A DNA stretch of 64,000 nucleotides, taken from contig NZ_VXJW01000001.1 of NCBI RefSeq assembly GCF_008692845.1, positions 124,001 through 188,000 of the forward strand, given 5' to 3'. This DNA comes from Salmonella enterica subsp. arizonae (GTDB taxonomy: Bacteria; Pseudomonadota; Gammaproteobacteria; Enterobacterales; Enterobacteriaceae). The notes below the pieces were generated by a model. That model made no database searches and had not been told where the DNA came from. It worked only from the letters and a program-made list of their open reading frames with translations. Made by a program: the position numbers and the translations under genes. Position 1 is the stretch's first letter, and each line of letters starts with the position of its first letter. Positions 24,708 to 32,798 of this stretch are shown here, in pieces.

Positions 24708-24784
24708 CCGCCATTAGCTCAACCGGATAGAGCATAGAGCTTCTACCTCTAAGGTTCGGGGTTCAATTCCTCGATGGCGGACCA
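24708..24784 (+). tRNA. tRNA-Arg(UCU)
   Basis: 77 bases with a perfect seven-pair acceptor (CCGCCAT / ATGGCGG), discriminator A and encoded CCA. The anticodon stem TAGAG/CTCTA surrounds CTTCTAC, giving anticodon TCT. The T arm CGGGG/CCTCG carries TTCAATT. It reads AGA codons, which are rare in core genes and common in acquired ones. A GGCCACC/GGTGGCC hairpin follows at 24800-24820. Confidence 0.88.
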
Positions 24785-24799
24785 GTTGACGCCAAAAAA

Positions 24800-24820
24800 G
24801 GCCACCTGCGCGCGGTGGCC
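24800..24820 (+). terminator. Hairpin after tRNA-Arg(UCU)
   Basis: Seven-base-pair G/C stem with a seven-base loop, followed only by GCTTAGTTT. The A run on its left side means it would also terminate minus-strand transcription. Confidence 0.4.
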
Positions 24821-24846
24821 GCTTAGTTTCTGTTGAAGTAAATGAG

Positions 24847-24863
24847 ATGTTATATTATAACAT
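24847..24863. promoter_or_regulatory. Zur operator upstream of zinT
   Basis: A perfect 17-bp palindrome ATGTTATATTATAACAT, containing the same TGTTATA-N-TATAACA core as the site before pliG. It lies 35-51 bases before the zinT start. Confidence 0.88.
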
Positions 24864-24897
24864 TCATCTTTCTTAGAAAGATGAGGGAAACATTTTG

Positions 24898-25545
24898 GTG
24901 ATTAATTTAAAAAAACTGACAATAGTTCTGGGAATGTTGTTTGTGAATAGCCCTGCTTTCGCACATGGTCATCATGCTCATGGCGCGCCGATGACGGAGG
25001 TTGAGCAAAAAGCGGCAGCGGGTGTGTTTGATGACGCTAATGTACGCGATCGCGCACTCACAGACTGGGATGGGATGTGGCAATCCGTCTATCCTTATCT
25101 GGTCAGCGGCGAACTGGATCCTGTATTCAGACAAAAGTCGAAGAAAGACCCAGGGAAAACGTTTGAGGATATTAAGGCATATTATCGCAAAGGATATGCG
25201 ACTAATGTCGAGACTATCGGCATTGAAAATGGCGTTATAGAATTTCATCGCGACAATGGCGTCGCGTCCTGCAAATATGATTATGCCGGCTATAAAATTC
25301 TAACATATACTTCAGGTAAAAAAGGGGTGCGCTATCTGTTCGAATGTAAAAATGCGAATAGCAAAGCGCCTAAATATATTCAGTTTAGCGATCATATCAT
25401 CGCGCCGCGCAAATCTGGTCACTTCCATATCTTTATGGGAAATACTTCGCAGCAGGCGTTGCTACAGGAGATGGAAAACTGGCCTACCTATTATCCCTAT
25501 CAGTTAAAGACGAATGAGGTAGTTGACGAAATGCTGCACCACTAA
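24898..25545 (+). CDS. zinT: ZinT, periplasmic zinc-binding chaperone
   Basis: The GTG at 24898, with GAGG about ten bases upstream, gives 215 residues; a TTG one codon earlier is less likely. A signal peptide ends at AFA. The mature protein begins HGHHAHG, the zinc-scavenging tail, followed by the lipocalin-like domain ([26 protein letters not shown]). ZinT passes zinc to ZnuA during zinc starvation, and the Zur operator just upstream explains its induction. Confidence 0.93.
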   Translation: MINLKKLTIVLGMLFVNSPAFAHGHHAHGAPMTEVEQKAAAGVFDDANVRDRALTDWDGMWQSVYPYLVSGELDPVFRQKSKKDPGKTFEDIKAYYRKGYATNVETIGIENGVIEFHRDNGVASCKYDYAGYKILTYTSGKKGVRYLFECKNANSKAPKYIQFSDHIIAPRKSGHFHIFMGNTSQQALLQEMENWPTYYPYQLKTNEVVDEMLHH

Positions 25546-25562
25546 GTGTAATCGTTGTATTA

Positions 25563-25590
25563 AAGCTCGCTATTCACAGCGAGCTTTTTT
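25563..25590 (+). terminator. Terminator after zinT
   Basis: AAGCTCGC / GCGAGCTT stem, eight-base loop, then six T residues. Confidence 0.85.
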
Positions 25591-25652
25591 CTGCTGTGAT
25601 GTCATAATCCCTGGCTACTAAAATAAAAAGATATCTGCAACCCAGAGCAACG

Positions 25653-25853
25653 GTGGCGTTATCCTTACCGCCCTCGATTCAACGCCGGGCGGATGCGACT
25701 GCCGACTGGCTGTTACCTCAGCCAGAAGATTATGTTGCTACATTGCGCGCGGCGGAGCGTGAATATTTAGGTCTGGAGAAAAAGGACTGGCATATTTTAC
25801 TGCCTGAGGTCGTACGCTTTGTGGATTTTGCGAAAGCGCATATCCCCACATAG
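25653..25853 (+). pseudogene. aadA: aadA aminoglycoside adenylyltransferase with a large in-frame internal deletion
   Basis: The GTG-started frame of 66 codons joins the first nine or so residues of the cryptic Salmonella AadA (ALSLPPSIQ) directly to its C-terminal helix region (ADWLLPQ-PEDY through LGLEKKDWHILLPEVVRFVDFAKAHIPT). Intact AadA here is about 262 residues, so roughly 195 codons are gone. These include the nucleotidyltransferase GS-x-DxD active site, so no enzyme activity can remain. It sits between zinT and the LuxR gene, the normal Salmonella position of aadA. Confidence 0.8.
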
Positions 25854-25952
25854 TTCAGATAAGTTGTCCCAGAATGTCTGCCGGGTTGCGCAAACGGTGT
25901 TCCTCAACTACTACTTAATAGGTTATCATCACTTAACTAAGAAGATGATCTT

Positions 25953-26600
25953 ATGCGAGCCATAGAATGGACATTCCCACATGGCTATCGTTTTGTTGAG
26001 GTGGATATGACTGGTTCCGCAACATCTGTTTTAAAGACAGTAACAAGACTATTGAGCGAAAACCTGTTTCTTAATTATGGTCTGGAATCCTTATTTAAGG
26101 ACGTCGCAATAATTGTTGGTAACGTAAATTATATTATTTTTGATATCGACGATTACTACACTATACAGCAATATATTACCACCACATTTAAAACGGTACT
26201 TATTGGAGTTGTTACCCATAATGAATATAACTTTATTGATGAATACCATGCTATATATCGAATAAAATCAGATGCCTCTATTGCCGAGTGGCGCGATTTA
26301 TTGATTCTGGCTGGTTCGGGCCAGGTTATCCCTAGAACACAGAAATTCCGATTGACAGCGAATGAAAAAAAAGTTCTGGCGATGCTTATTAAAGGAATGG
26401 ATATCCGACAAATAAGCTGTGAGCTAAATGTGCATTTAAAAACCATCTATTCAGTACGCTACCATGTTTTGGCTAAATTAGGTTGTAGAACGGTTCTGGA
26501 CTATCAAATACTTTCGGTCTCTAAATTATTTACGCACTGGATTACAATAAATAGTGCCAGCAATATAATTTCTCATGTAAATAGTGAGGTTATTGCTTAA
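25953..26600 (+). CDS. LuxR-type transcriptional regulator
   Basis: 215 residues. The last 75 hold a LuxR/FixJ helix-turn-helix (LTANEKKVLAMLIKGMDIRQISCELNVHLKTIYSVRYHVLAKLG). The N-terminal 130 residues look like a pseudo-receiver (AIIVGNVNYIIFDIDDYY) without the full phosphoacceptor set, so control by phosphorylation is doubtful. It stands upstream of the MerR-type gene in the same direction, 68 bases apart. The target is unknown. Confidence 0.8.
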   Translation: MRAIEWTFPHGYRFVEVDMTGSATSVLKTVTRLLSENLFLNYGLESLFKDVAIIVGNVNYIIFDIDDYYTIQQYITTTFKTVLIGVVTHNEYNFIDEYHAIYRIKSDASIAEWRDLLILAGSGQVIPRTQKFRLTANEKKVLAMLIKGMDIRQISCELNVHLKTIYSVRYHVLAKLGCRTVLDYQILSVSKLFTHWITINSASNIISHVNSEVIA

Positions 26601-26668
26601 TAATGATTTGCTTCTGATGACGTTTAGGTTCACTATACTTTCTTACATCCTCATGAGACCAGACAGGC

Positions 26669-27517
26669 ATGGCTACTTTTAGTATTAGCGCAATGGCTGC
26701 GCAGTGTGGCGTCACAACAGCAAATATCCGGTCCTGGGAACGTTATGGTCTGCTTGAGCCCGTTAAGGATGAAGCCGGAAATCGTTTTTATTGCATAGAA
26801 GATGCTATCAGAATACAGCATATTATCGACGCGTTAAGCAAGGGCTTCTCATTAAAAGAGATTAAGCCAGCCCTCTATGGTGAAGAGATGCATTGCCGAT
26901 CTGGATGGTTATTCTACCAGGAAGAGATTTTAGCGCAGTGTAGAAAATTCGAGCCCGCCAAACTGCGAAAATTACTCTGGCGTTATGGTCGGGAAATCCC
27001 GCCTGGTATCGTGATTGAGTCAATACTGCGCCCTTTACGGCTGTGGTTGTCCGCAGGCGATGATGATGCGCGCCGATTTGAAAAGGCATTATTGGATACT
27101 GCGATTATCGAATACGCCACTTTCCAGTTAAGTAGCGTACGGAAGGCGCCGGCGGGCACGATGCTTATTGCCGCGTTTTCGCTGAATGACCCCGTTGAGC
27201 TATGGCTGGAAACGATTAAATATTGTAGTGAAGGTATGCGGGTTGAAGTAATTCCCTGGCAGGCGCCGATGCCCGATCTTTTATCAACTTCTTTCGGGCA
27301 TATTGTTCTGTGGCATGATGAGGCATTAACACCCGCCCAGGAAAATCTTATTCAGGATTTAAAAGAATCGGGTAAATTTAGTCTTCAGGTAAAAAATGGC
27401 CCAGGCTTAACATTACTGCCAGCCGTATATCGGCAGCATGACATGCCAGGGAGAGTGCGGCATGTCCCGCCGCAAACTCATTCCGAAGGTTATGAAAAAT
27501 CAGGCACAGAACGTTGA
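26669..27517 (+). CDS. MerR-family regulator of the MlrA/BluR type
   Basis: 282 residues. The N-terminal 70 residues are a MerR helix-turn-helix (SISAMAAQCGVTTANIRSWERYGLLEP). The C-terminal half has a B12-binding-like layout without the cobalamin histidine motif, as in MlrA and BluR (YcgE). It converges on an AriR/YmgB-like gene 53 bases away across a shared terminator. In E. coli BluR represses ycgZ-ymgA-ariR, so this pair may be a Salmonella version. That link is inference from order and family. Confidence 0.78.
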   Translation: MATFSISAMAAQCGVTTANIRSWERYGLLEPVKDEAGNRFYCIEDAIRIQHIIDALSKGFSLKEIKPALYGEEMHCRSGWLFYQEEILAQCRKFEPAKLRKLLWRYGREIPPGIVIESILRPLRLWLSAGDDDARRFEKALLDTAIIEYATFQLSSVRKAPAGTMLIAAFSLNDPVELWLETIKYCSEGMRVEVIPWQAPMPDLLSTSFGHIVLWHDEALTPAQENLIQDLKESGKFSLQVKNGPGLTLLPAVYRQHDMPGRVRHVPPQTHSEGYEKSGTER

Positions 27518-27538
27518 TGCCTCTTCATTATTAACGAA

Positions 27539-27566
27539 AAAGGGAGGGTTAACCCCCCCTTTGTTT
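27539..27566. terminator. Bidirectional terminator between the MerR and AriR-like genes
   Basis: AAAGGGAGGG / CCCCCCCTTT stem with one mismatch and a TTAA loop; T-rich on the plus side and A-rich on the other. Confidence 0.7.
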
Positions 27567-27569
27567 ATA

Positions 27570-27818
27570 TTAGATGTCGTCAGGCGTCTGAAACAAAACG
27601 GCTTCTAAGGCATTACGGTAAATATCAAGCTGAACTACGTCTTTTTCTGTTTCCAGTTTTTCAATAAGTTTTGCGATAATATCCTTATTTGAGACATGCT
27701 GCTGTGATTGCAATAGTTCGTAAGTAATTTCCTGAATAGCTCGCTGTTCACATAACATATGTGCAGAAAAAGGATTGCCAGTGCTATTTTTTTCGTTGAC
27801 TAGTGTAATGGTAGTCAT
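27570..27818 (-). CDS. AriR/YmgB-like two-component connector protein
   Basis: 82 residues. The C-terminal half (VSNKDIIAKLIEKLETEKDVVQLDIYRNALEAVLFQTPDDI) follows E. coli AriR/YmgB ([40 protein letters not shown]), a small all-helical dimer acting on Rcs signalling and biofilm. No signal peptide. It is convergent with the MerR gene at 26669. Confidence 0.75.
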   Translation of the reverse strand: MTTITLVNEKNSTGNPFSAHMLCEQRAIQEITYELLQSQQHVSNKDIIAKLIEKLETEKDVVQLDIYRNALEAVLFQTPDDI

Positions 27819-28133
27819 ATTTCACCATATTCGATGTAAATTGAAGCCGATCTCCCTGAGCGGGGGAGAAAATTAGTGACCTATTAAAGTTAGACCTATA
27901 TCATAAAATTGTAATAAAAATTCATAAAAACGTGATATCCGTCACGTTTGAGTAATTTGTTGTATATTCTATGCACTTTAAGTGAAGGTAAAGATCTTAG
28001 AGAATCAATGGTCTTTTCTTTTTCTTACCCATATTTAAACTAACGATTATTAATACCGCTGTGCGATAATTTCTTAATGTTATCTTAAAGATGGTAAATT
28101 ATTGTCAAGTCTCCGTAAAAGGAGATTGATATA
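27819..28133. other. Divergent intergenic region between the AriR-like gene and the chorismate mutase gene
   Basis: About 315 A/T-rich bases, presumably with promoters for both directions. A CGTGATATCCGTCACG-type palindrome occurs near 27930-27947 and may be an operator; the regulator is unknown. Confidence 0.4.
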
Positions 28134-28679
28134 ATGATTCGCTATATTGCCGTTTTTCTTTGTTCTTTATTGATGTGTAGCAGCACTTTTGCTGATTCGG
28201 TAACGTCGGTATCGCTCGGCGCGCTCTCTACCGTGCTCAATGAACGCATGTTATTAATGAAAGAAATCGCTGCTTATAAAATGAAGCACCATCTACCAAT
28301 AGATGATTTCATTCGTGAACAAAACGTTTTCGCTGAGGCTGAAAAAGAAGCGAAAAATAACGGGCTGGACCCGCATTCGATAATACCTTTTATTAGTTCG
28401 CTAATGGAAGCCAGTAAAGCGATACAGTACCGCTACTTAGCGCAGTGGCGAACCGGGCCGGAACCCTCTTTTCCGATACAAACCTTGTCGGTATCGCGGC
28501 AACGTATTCGCCAACTTGATAATCAACTGGTGATCATTATCAGCCAGCGTTTGATGGTCGGCGCTTTCAGTCACGAGGATATGGTGTGGCTGAGAGCGCA
28601 GTTTAATGCGCCGAATCTGAATGAGAACGATATCAGTGATGTGTTGGCTGCGTTGTCTCTGGTGCGACGAGCGCGTTAA
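28134..28679 (+). CDS. Periplasmic chorismate mutase (AroQ-gamma)
   Basis: 181 residues with a signal peptide ending STFA near residue 20, so it is exported. The mature part has the AroQ pattern: LSTVLNERMLLMKEIAAYKMKHHLPIDD with catalytic Arg and Lys, then a helix ending in the IQYRYLAQWR region. The gamma subclass, described from Salmonella and Pseudomonas, converts chorismate to prephenate in the periplasm. Its end lies 22 bases before the next gene, so the two are probably one transcript. Confidence 0.88.
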   Translation: MIRYIAVFLCSLLMCSSTFADSVTSVSLGALSTVLNERMLLMKEIAAYKMKHHLPIDDFIREQNVFAEAEKEAKNNGLDPHSIIPFISSLMEASKAIQYRYLAQWRTGPEPSFPIQTLSVSRQRIRQLDNQLVIIISQRLMVGAFSHEDMVWLRAQFNAPNLNENDISDVLAALSLVRRAR

Positions 28680-28701
28680 TGCCACAAGAAGAGAAGAAGT
28701 G

Positions 28702-29484
28702 ATGTCCCGAAAAATGAGAATACAGACCATGACAGGCTTATTCTTATTGGCAACCGCAGGACACGCGGAACCAAAAGTTCTGCGTGTCGGGGTAGATTTA
28801 ACAAATCCTCCACTCCAGGTCAGAGATCAATGTGGCAATCCGACAGGGTTTGTGATTGATATAACAAACGCGCTGTGTCAAACCATAAATGTAAAATGTC
28901 ATTATGTCGTGAACAGCTTTGATGCCCAGATCCCAGAACTGCTGGCGCGAAAAGTTGATTTCATCATGCCGCTTGGCGTTACGCCAAAAAGAAGGGCGTC
29001 AATTGCTTTTAGCCGCTATGTATACCATGACCCCACGGTACTGGTTGCCAGAAAAACGGTGAATATACTGCCGCAGGCTGCGCGGCTTAAGGGCAAAAAT
29101 ATTGCGGTGGAGCAAGGAAGCATTCAGGAAACATGGGCAAACACCTACTGGCTGCCTGCGGGGGCAGTGATAAAAAGCTATCCTGATATGACGTCGATTT
29201 ATCAGGACTTAGTGACCGGACGCCTGGATGGCGCGCTGTGTCCGGCCATCGCGCTGAAATTTGGTTTTTTACAAACTGCGCAAGGCAAGGCGTTTGAAGT
29301 AAAAGGTTCAGCAGTGACGGATACGCATTTATTCAGCATTGGTTCGGCTTACGGTATCCGTAAAGAGGATGAGGCGACACAACGATTAATCAATCAGGGA
29401 CTGGAGCAAATTAAGCGTAACGGCGTCTGGTTAGCGATAAAAGAACGTTATTTTGGTGATTTGGATATAAGCGTGACAGAATAG
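28702..29484 (+). CDS. Orphan amino-acid-binding protein (SBP family 3)
   Basis: The ATG at 28702 with GAGAAGAAG upstream gives 260 residues and a signal peptide ending GHA. The domain is the family 3 periplasmic binding fold ([14 protein letters not shown], then RVDFIMP-type, [27 protein letters not shown]). The closest remembered relatives are HisJ/ArgT/ArtJ. No permease or ATPase lies nearby. Cyclohexadienyl dehydratase (PheC), the enzyme after chorismate mutase, has the same fold, so an enzyme role is possible but unproved. It lies between aroQ and leuE. Confidence 0.78.
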   Translation: MSRKMRIQTMTGLFLLATAGHAEPKVLRVGVDLTNPPLQVRDQCGNPTGFVIDITNALCQTINVKCHYVVNSFDAQIPELLARKVDFIMPLGVTPKRRASIAFSRYVYHDPTVLVARKTVNILPQAARLKGKNIAVEQGSIQETWANTYWLPAGAVIKSYPDMTSIYQDLVTGRLDGALCPAIALKFGFLQTAQGKAFEVKGSAVTDTHLFSIGSAYGIRKEDEATQRLINQGLEQIKRNGVWLAIKERYFGDLDISVTE

Positions 29485-29579
29485 CGGCGCAGAGGCATGG
29501 TTTCGCTTCCTATCTTCCGGTGCATTCGTTAGCATATTGTTTCGCAGTTAAGCGTAAATCTTTTCAGGAAGAGGTTAAT

Positions 29580-30218
29580 GTGTTCGCGGAGTATGGTGTT
29601 CTGAATTACTGGACGTACCTGGTCGGGGCGATTTTTATTGTGCTGGTGCCGGGGCCGAATACGCTTTTTGTGCTTAAAAATAGCGTAGGGCGTGGGGTGA
29701 AAGGAGGATATCTTGCCGCATGCGGCGTGTTTATCGGCGATGCGGTATTAATGTTTCTGGCGTATGCAGGCGTGGCGACGCTTATCAAAACAACGCCGAT
29801 TCTGTTTAACATTGTTCGCTATCTCGGGGCGTTTTACCTGCTATACCTCGGCGCAAAAATTCTTTACGCCACGCTGGCCTCGAAGGGGCGTGCGACGGCG
29901 GATACGGTGGTACCTTTTGGCGCCATTTTTAAACGTGCTTTAATTCTTAGTCTAACAAATCCTAAAGCCATACTTTTTTATGTCTCGTTTTTTGTGCAAT
30001 TTATCGACGTTAATGCGCCGAATACTGGGATGTCATTTTTTATTTTGGCGATTACTCTTGAAATCGTCAGTTTTTACTATCTGAGCTTTCTGATTCTTTC
30101 TGGCGCTTTTGTAACCCACTATATTGGTACCAAAAAGAAACTGGCAAAAGTGGGCAATTCATTAATTGGCCTTCTTTTCGTCGGGTTTGCCGCCCGGCTG
30201 GCAACGCTTCAGTCTTAA
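29580..30218 (+). CDS. leuE: LeuE, leucine exporter (LysE/RhtB family)
   Basis: 212 residues from a GTG at 29580, matching E. coli LeuE (YeaS) in start and length; longer upstream reading is not supported. About six membrane helices and the [12 protein letters not shown] signature mark the family. It exports leucine and other amino acids. Its place after an amino-acid-binding protein and a chorismate mutase may be coincidence, since leuE is next to yeaR in E. coli too. Confidence 0.93.
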   Translation: MFAEYGVLNYWTYLVGAIFIVLVPGPNTLFVLKNSVGRGVKGGYLAACGVFIGDAVLMFLAYAGVATLIKTTPILFNIVRYLGAFYLLYLGAKILYATLASKGRATADTVVPFGAIFKRALILSLTNPKAILFYVSFFVQFIDVNAPNTGMSFFILAITLEIVSFYYLSFLILSGAFVTHYIGTKKKLAKVGNSLIGLLFVGFAARLATLQS

Positions 30219-30299
30219 CGTCATCGACCCGTTGACCACGGCGGGTCATTACTCTCCTTTCCGTTTTTATCGCGTGAAAACAGCATAATAGTAACCAAT

Positions 30300-30322
30300 A
30301 AATGGTATTTGAAATGCTGTTT
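30300..30322 (+). promoter_or_regulatory. NsrR operator upstream of yeaR-yoaG
   Basis: Two 11-base half sites in inverted orientation, AAATGGTATTT and AAATGCTGTTT, separated by one base, the NsrR 11-1-11 form. Nitric-oxide-responsive control of yeaR is established in E. coli and Salmonella. Confidence 0.6.
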
Positions 30323-30390
30323 TTTGGGCGTAACCTTTTTACGACAGCGGTGAGACTATCGTTGAATTATCAACGGGAAGAGGGAAGAAA

Positions 30391-30753
30391 ATGCTTCAAA
30401 TTCCACAAAACCATATTCATACCCGTTCTACGCCATTCTGGAACAAAAAGACGGCACCTGCCGGAATTTTCGAACGCCACCTTGATAAGGGCACGCGGCC
30501 TGGCGTTTATCCTCGCCTTTCAGTGATGCAGGGGGCGGTCAAATATCTTGGATATGCTGATGAACATAGCTCTGAGCCTGAAGACATCATGGTTATCAAT
30601 GCCGGCGAGTTTGGCGTATTTCCTCCACAAAAATGGCACAATATTGAGGTCATGACAGACGACACTTATTTTAACATTGACTTTTTTGTCGCGCCGGAAG
30701 TGCTGATGGAAGGGGCGAACCCACGGAAAGTCATTCATTCCGGGAGAGAATAA
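30391..30753 (+). CDS. yeaR: YeaR, nitrate/nitric-oxide-induced cupin-like protein
   Basis: 120 residues, nearly identical to E. coli YeaR (DUF1971, TehB-like fold): MLQIPQN start, GIFERHLDKGTRPGVYPRLSV, FPPEKWHNIE-type end. Function is unknown beyond nitrosative and tellurite-like stress. It overlaps or abuts yoaG, so they form the known NarL/NsrR-controlled operon. Confidence 0.92.
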   Translation: MLQIPQNHIHTRSTPFWNKKTAPAGIFERHLDKGTRPGVYPRLSVMQGAVKYLGYADEHSSEPEDIMVINAGEFGVFPPQKWHNIEVMTDDTYFNIDFFVAPEVLMEGANPRKVIHSGRE

Positions 30754-30755
30754 TG

Positions 30756-30938
30756 ATGAGAAAAGCCACTTATACCGTCACGGTAACGAATAATAGCAAC
30801 GGCGTCTCCGTAGACTATGAAACGGAAGCGCCGATGACGTTGCTGGTGCCTGAAGTCGCGGCAGAAGTTGTAAAGGATTTGGTTAATACCGTGCGCTCCT
30901 ACGATACCGAAAACGAACACGACGTTTGTGGCTGGTAA
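30756..30938 (+). CDS. yoaG: YoaG, small protein of the yeaR operon
   Basis: 60 residues from the second of two tandem ATGs, the length of E. coli YoaG; the first ATG (30753) overlaps the yeaR stop. The sequence ends TVRSYDTENEHDVCGW as in E. coli. It is a small dimeric alpha/beta protein of unknown function. Confidence 0.92.
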   Translation: MRKATYTVTVTNNSNGVSVDYETEAPMTLLVPEVAAEVVKDLVNTVRSYDTENEHDVCGW

Positions 30939-31118
30939 GAATAGCGTAATATGCCATTGATATAAATGACTTTTTAAAACAGATACCGCATCGCACGTGG
31001 CCAGTGTAATGCGGTTTTTGCTTATCGGGAAGCTCTGTTTATTTACATCAGACATCGGTTGAAAAGAAACATTAAGAAAACATTAAGAATATCGCATTGT
31101 TTGCTAATGAGAGCGTAT

Positions 31119-31133
31119 TCATAAAATTTATGA
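31119..31133. promoter_or_regulatory. Palindrome before the membrane-protein gene at 31167
   Basis: A perfect 15-base palindrome, TCATAAA-A-TTTATGA, 34-48 bases before the start codon. It does not fit the NsrR half-site well, so I leave the regulator open. Confidence 0.25.
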
Positions 31134-31166
31134 TTGGGTATTAAAAACCAGAAGAGTCTTGTGAGC

Positions 31167-31808
31167 ATGAAACTCGATACCCAATTAACTTTGTCAGCAC
31201 TTATTCTCGCGCTTGCCGCTGTGGTCATCCCATTTGCGGCGGACTGGCAATTGCCTTTGCTTAACGGCGTGGTGGTCAGATGGATTGAAAACGCACAAGC
31301 GTTATGGTTGCTGTTTGGGGCACTATTTACCGCCTGGTACATACGGCCATTTTCCCGTCCCGAAGGGGCAAAACAGTTTTGGCTATGGGCTGTTGTCTGG
31401 TGGATGGTACTGCTGGGCAGAAGCACTAGCTGGGGGCGTGACTATTTCCCTGGCGAGCCGCGCATAGTGTTCAGAACAATTTCTGTGCTGTTAATTGCTG
31501 CGCTGGTATTGCCTGTCCTGTTTTCTGTCGGGCTTCGTAAGGAGATCGTTCGTCGCCTGCGGAACGTTCCCCTGCCATTATGGCTGTTTGCCGTGACGGC
31601 GTGTTCATACCTGATTTCCGATACCGTTGAGCATCATCGGTTGCTGTCGCCGATATTCCTGCATAACGCCCATTATACGGATTTGATTGAAGAGCTGTAT
31701 GAAGTGCCATTTATGATCGGGTTGTTTATGGTGACCGTTGGGTTTATGCAGCAGGACAAGCAGGATGAGGATACTACGCTGGAGATGACTCCGTATCACG
31801 CAAAATAG
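31167..31808 (+). CDS. Multi-span membrane protein linked to nitrosative stress (STM1273-like)
   Basis: The ATG at 31167 gives 213 residues with about six membrane helices; a TTG at 31134 has no site. It matches a Salmonella gene annotated as a putative nitric oxide reductase and, as I recall, a member of the NsrR regulon. The sequence has conserved HH and HNAH histidines near the C-terminus, but I see no complete metal site of a known NO reductase. Its place after yeaR-yoaG agrees with a nitrosative-stress role. Confidence 0.65.
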   Translation: MKLDTQLTLSALILALAAVVIPFAADWQLPLLNGVVVRWIENAQALWLLFGALFTAWYIRPFSRPEGAKQFWLWAVVWWMVLLGRSTSWGRDYFPGEPRIVFRTISVLLIAALVLPVLFSVGLRKEIVRRLRNVPLPLWLFAVTACSYLISDTVEHHRLLSPIFLHNAHYTDLIEELYEVPFMIGLFMVTVGFMQQDKQDEDTTLEMTPYHAK

Positions 31809-31852
31809 TTCGGCTGACAAAGGCCACGATTTGACATAAGTGCAGAGTGAGC

Positions 31853-31945
31853 AAAAAAAGCCCGCTCTCGGTGAGGCGGGCAAACAATACTGGAAGCAAT
31901 GTAAGCAATGTCGTACCGAATAGATGAGTAATAAACTCAATCGTT
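31853..31945 (-). ncRNA. ryhB-2: RyhB-2 (RfrB/IsrE), iron-responsive small RNA
   Basis: The minus strand carries the RyhB core, ACATTGCTTACATTGCTTCC followed by AGTATTG. It ends in a terminator (GCCCGC/GCGGGC stem, then seven T residues at 31853-31859). A Fur box lies just upstream. Salmonella has two RyhB copies, and the second lies next to yeaQ, as here. It base-pairs with mRNAs of iron-using proteins. The 5' end is approximate. Confidence 0.88.
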
Positions 31946-31957
31946 TGGTATTGATAA

Positions 31958-31972
31958 AGATAATCGTTATCA
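31958..31972. promoter_or_regulatory. Fur box of RyhB-2
   Basis: The minus strand reads TGATAACGATTATCT, a near-perfect 7-1-7 Fur operator overlapping the expected promoter. Confidence 0.85.
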
Positions 31973-32116
31973 TTAATGAATGCAACCCTGATGTTTATGC
32001 GCTTTTATTCACGGCGCTAAAAGGTGATAAACATCACAGACTTCACTTTCCTGACAATGTGCTATTCTTTTTAACGGCAAATAAACCGCTAACGTTAAGA
32101 CATAAGTGAGGAAAAA

Positions 32117-32365
32117 ATGGGTATTCTTTCATGGATTATTTTTGGGCTTATCGCGGGTATTTTAGCTAAATGGATCATGCCGGGTAAAGATGGCGGTGGA
32201 TTCTTTATGACTATCATTCTGGGGATCGTCGGTGCGGTAGTCGGAGGGTGGATCAGTACGCTCTTTGGCTTCGGTAAAGTGGATGGTTTCAACTTCGGCA
32301 GCTTTGCAGTCGCAGTGATCGGCGCGATTGTCGTGTTGTTAATCTACAGAAAAATTAAAAGCTAA
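32117..32365 (+). CDS. yeaQ: YeaQ, small transglycosylase-associated-family membrane protein
   Basis: 82 residues, nearly the E. coli sequence: three membrane segments with Gly-rich packing (GILAKWIMPG, ILGIVGAVVGGWI, VAVIGAIVVLLIY). The function is unknown and stress induction is common in the family. A GAGGA site precedes the ATG. Confidence 0.92.
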   Translation: MGILSWIIFGLIAGILAKWIMPGKDGGGFFMTIILGIVGAVVGGWISTLFGFGKVDGFNFGSFAVAVIGAIVVLLIYRKIKS

Positions 32366-32426
32366 ACGCAGAATCTTCAGATATAATAAAGGCTGCGACA
32401 GGTAGCCTTTATTATTTAAATTGGAT

Positions 32427-32501
32427 TTACCACCAGCCCAGTTTTGTGCCCAGCACCGCCATTAGCGCGATACCCATCAACACCATTGTAGTTTTCCGCA
32501 T
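32427..32501 (-). CDS. yoaJ: YoaJ, 24-residue membrane peptide
   Basis: 24 codons encoding a single hydrophobic helix ending GTKLGWW, matching E. coli YoaJ (GTELGWW). It lies immediately downstream of yoaK, two bases apart, as in E. coli. Confidence 0.85.
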   Translation of the reverse strand: MRKTTMVLMGIALMAVLGTKLGWW

Positions 32502-32503
32502 TG

Positions 32504-32602
32504 TTATGCTCCCGGCGCGGCATAACCGCCAATAAAAAACCATGCCAAAAATAGTATTGCCGTAATGAAAATGACGACAGGGAAGAGGATACCTACTCTC
32601 AT
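32504..32602 (-). CDS. yoaK: YoaK, 32-residue membrane peptide
   Basis: 32 residues, one membrane helix, ending FLAWFFIGGYAAPGA exactly like E. coli YoaK. A longer reading from 32698 has no family support. Forms a two-gene small-protein unit with yoaJ. Confidence 0.88.
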   Translation of the reverse strand: MRVGILFPVVIFITAILFLAWFFIGGYAAPGA

Positions 32603-32798
32603 GCTATTACCTTCACTGTTCAGGGGCCGCCAGAATAGGAGGGTTCCCTTAACGACAAAAGGCCAGATGTTCTGAGGCAGGCCGTTGTTGCCACTCACTT
32701 AACCTGGGATAAATATTTGTAAGGGCACTGACAGAAAGTATGGAAATAGCGTATCAGTCAGGTTATCCTGGGCAAAATATCCATTTACCGGAGTTGTT

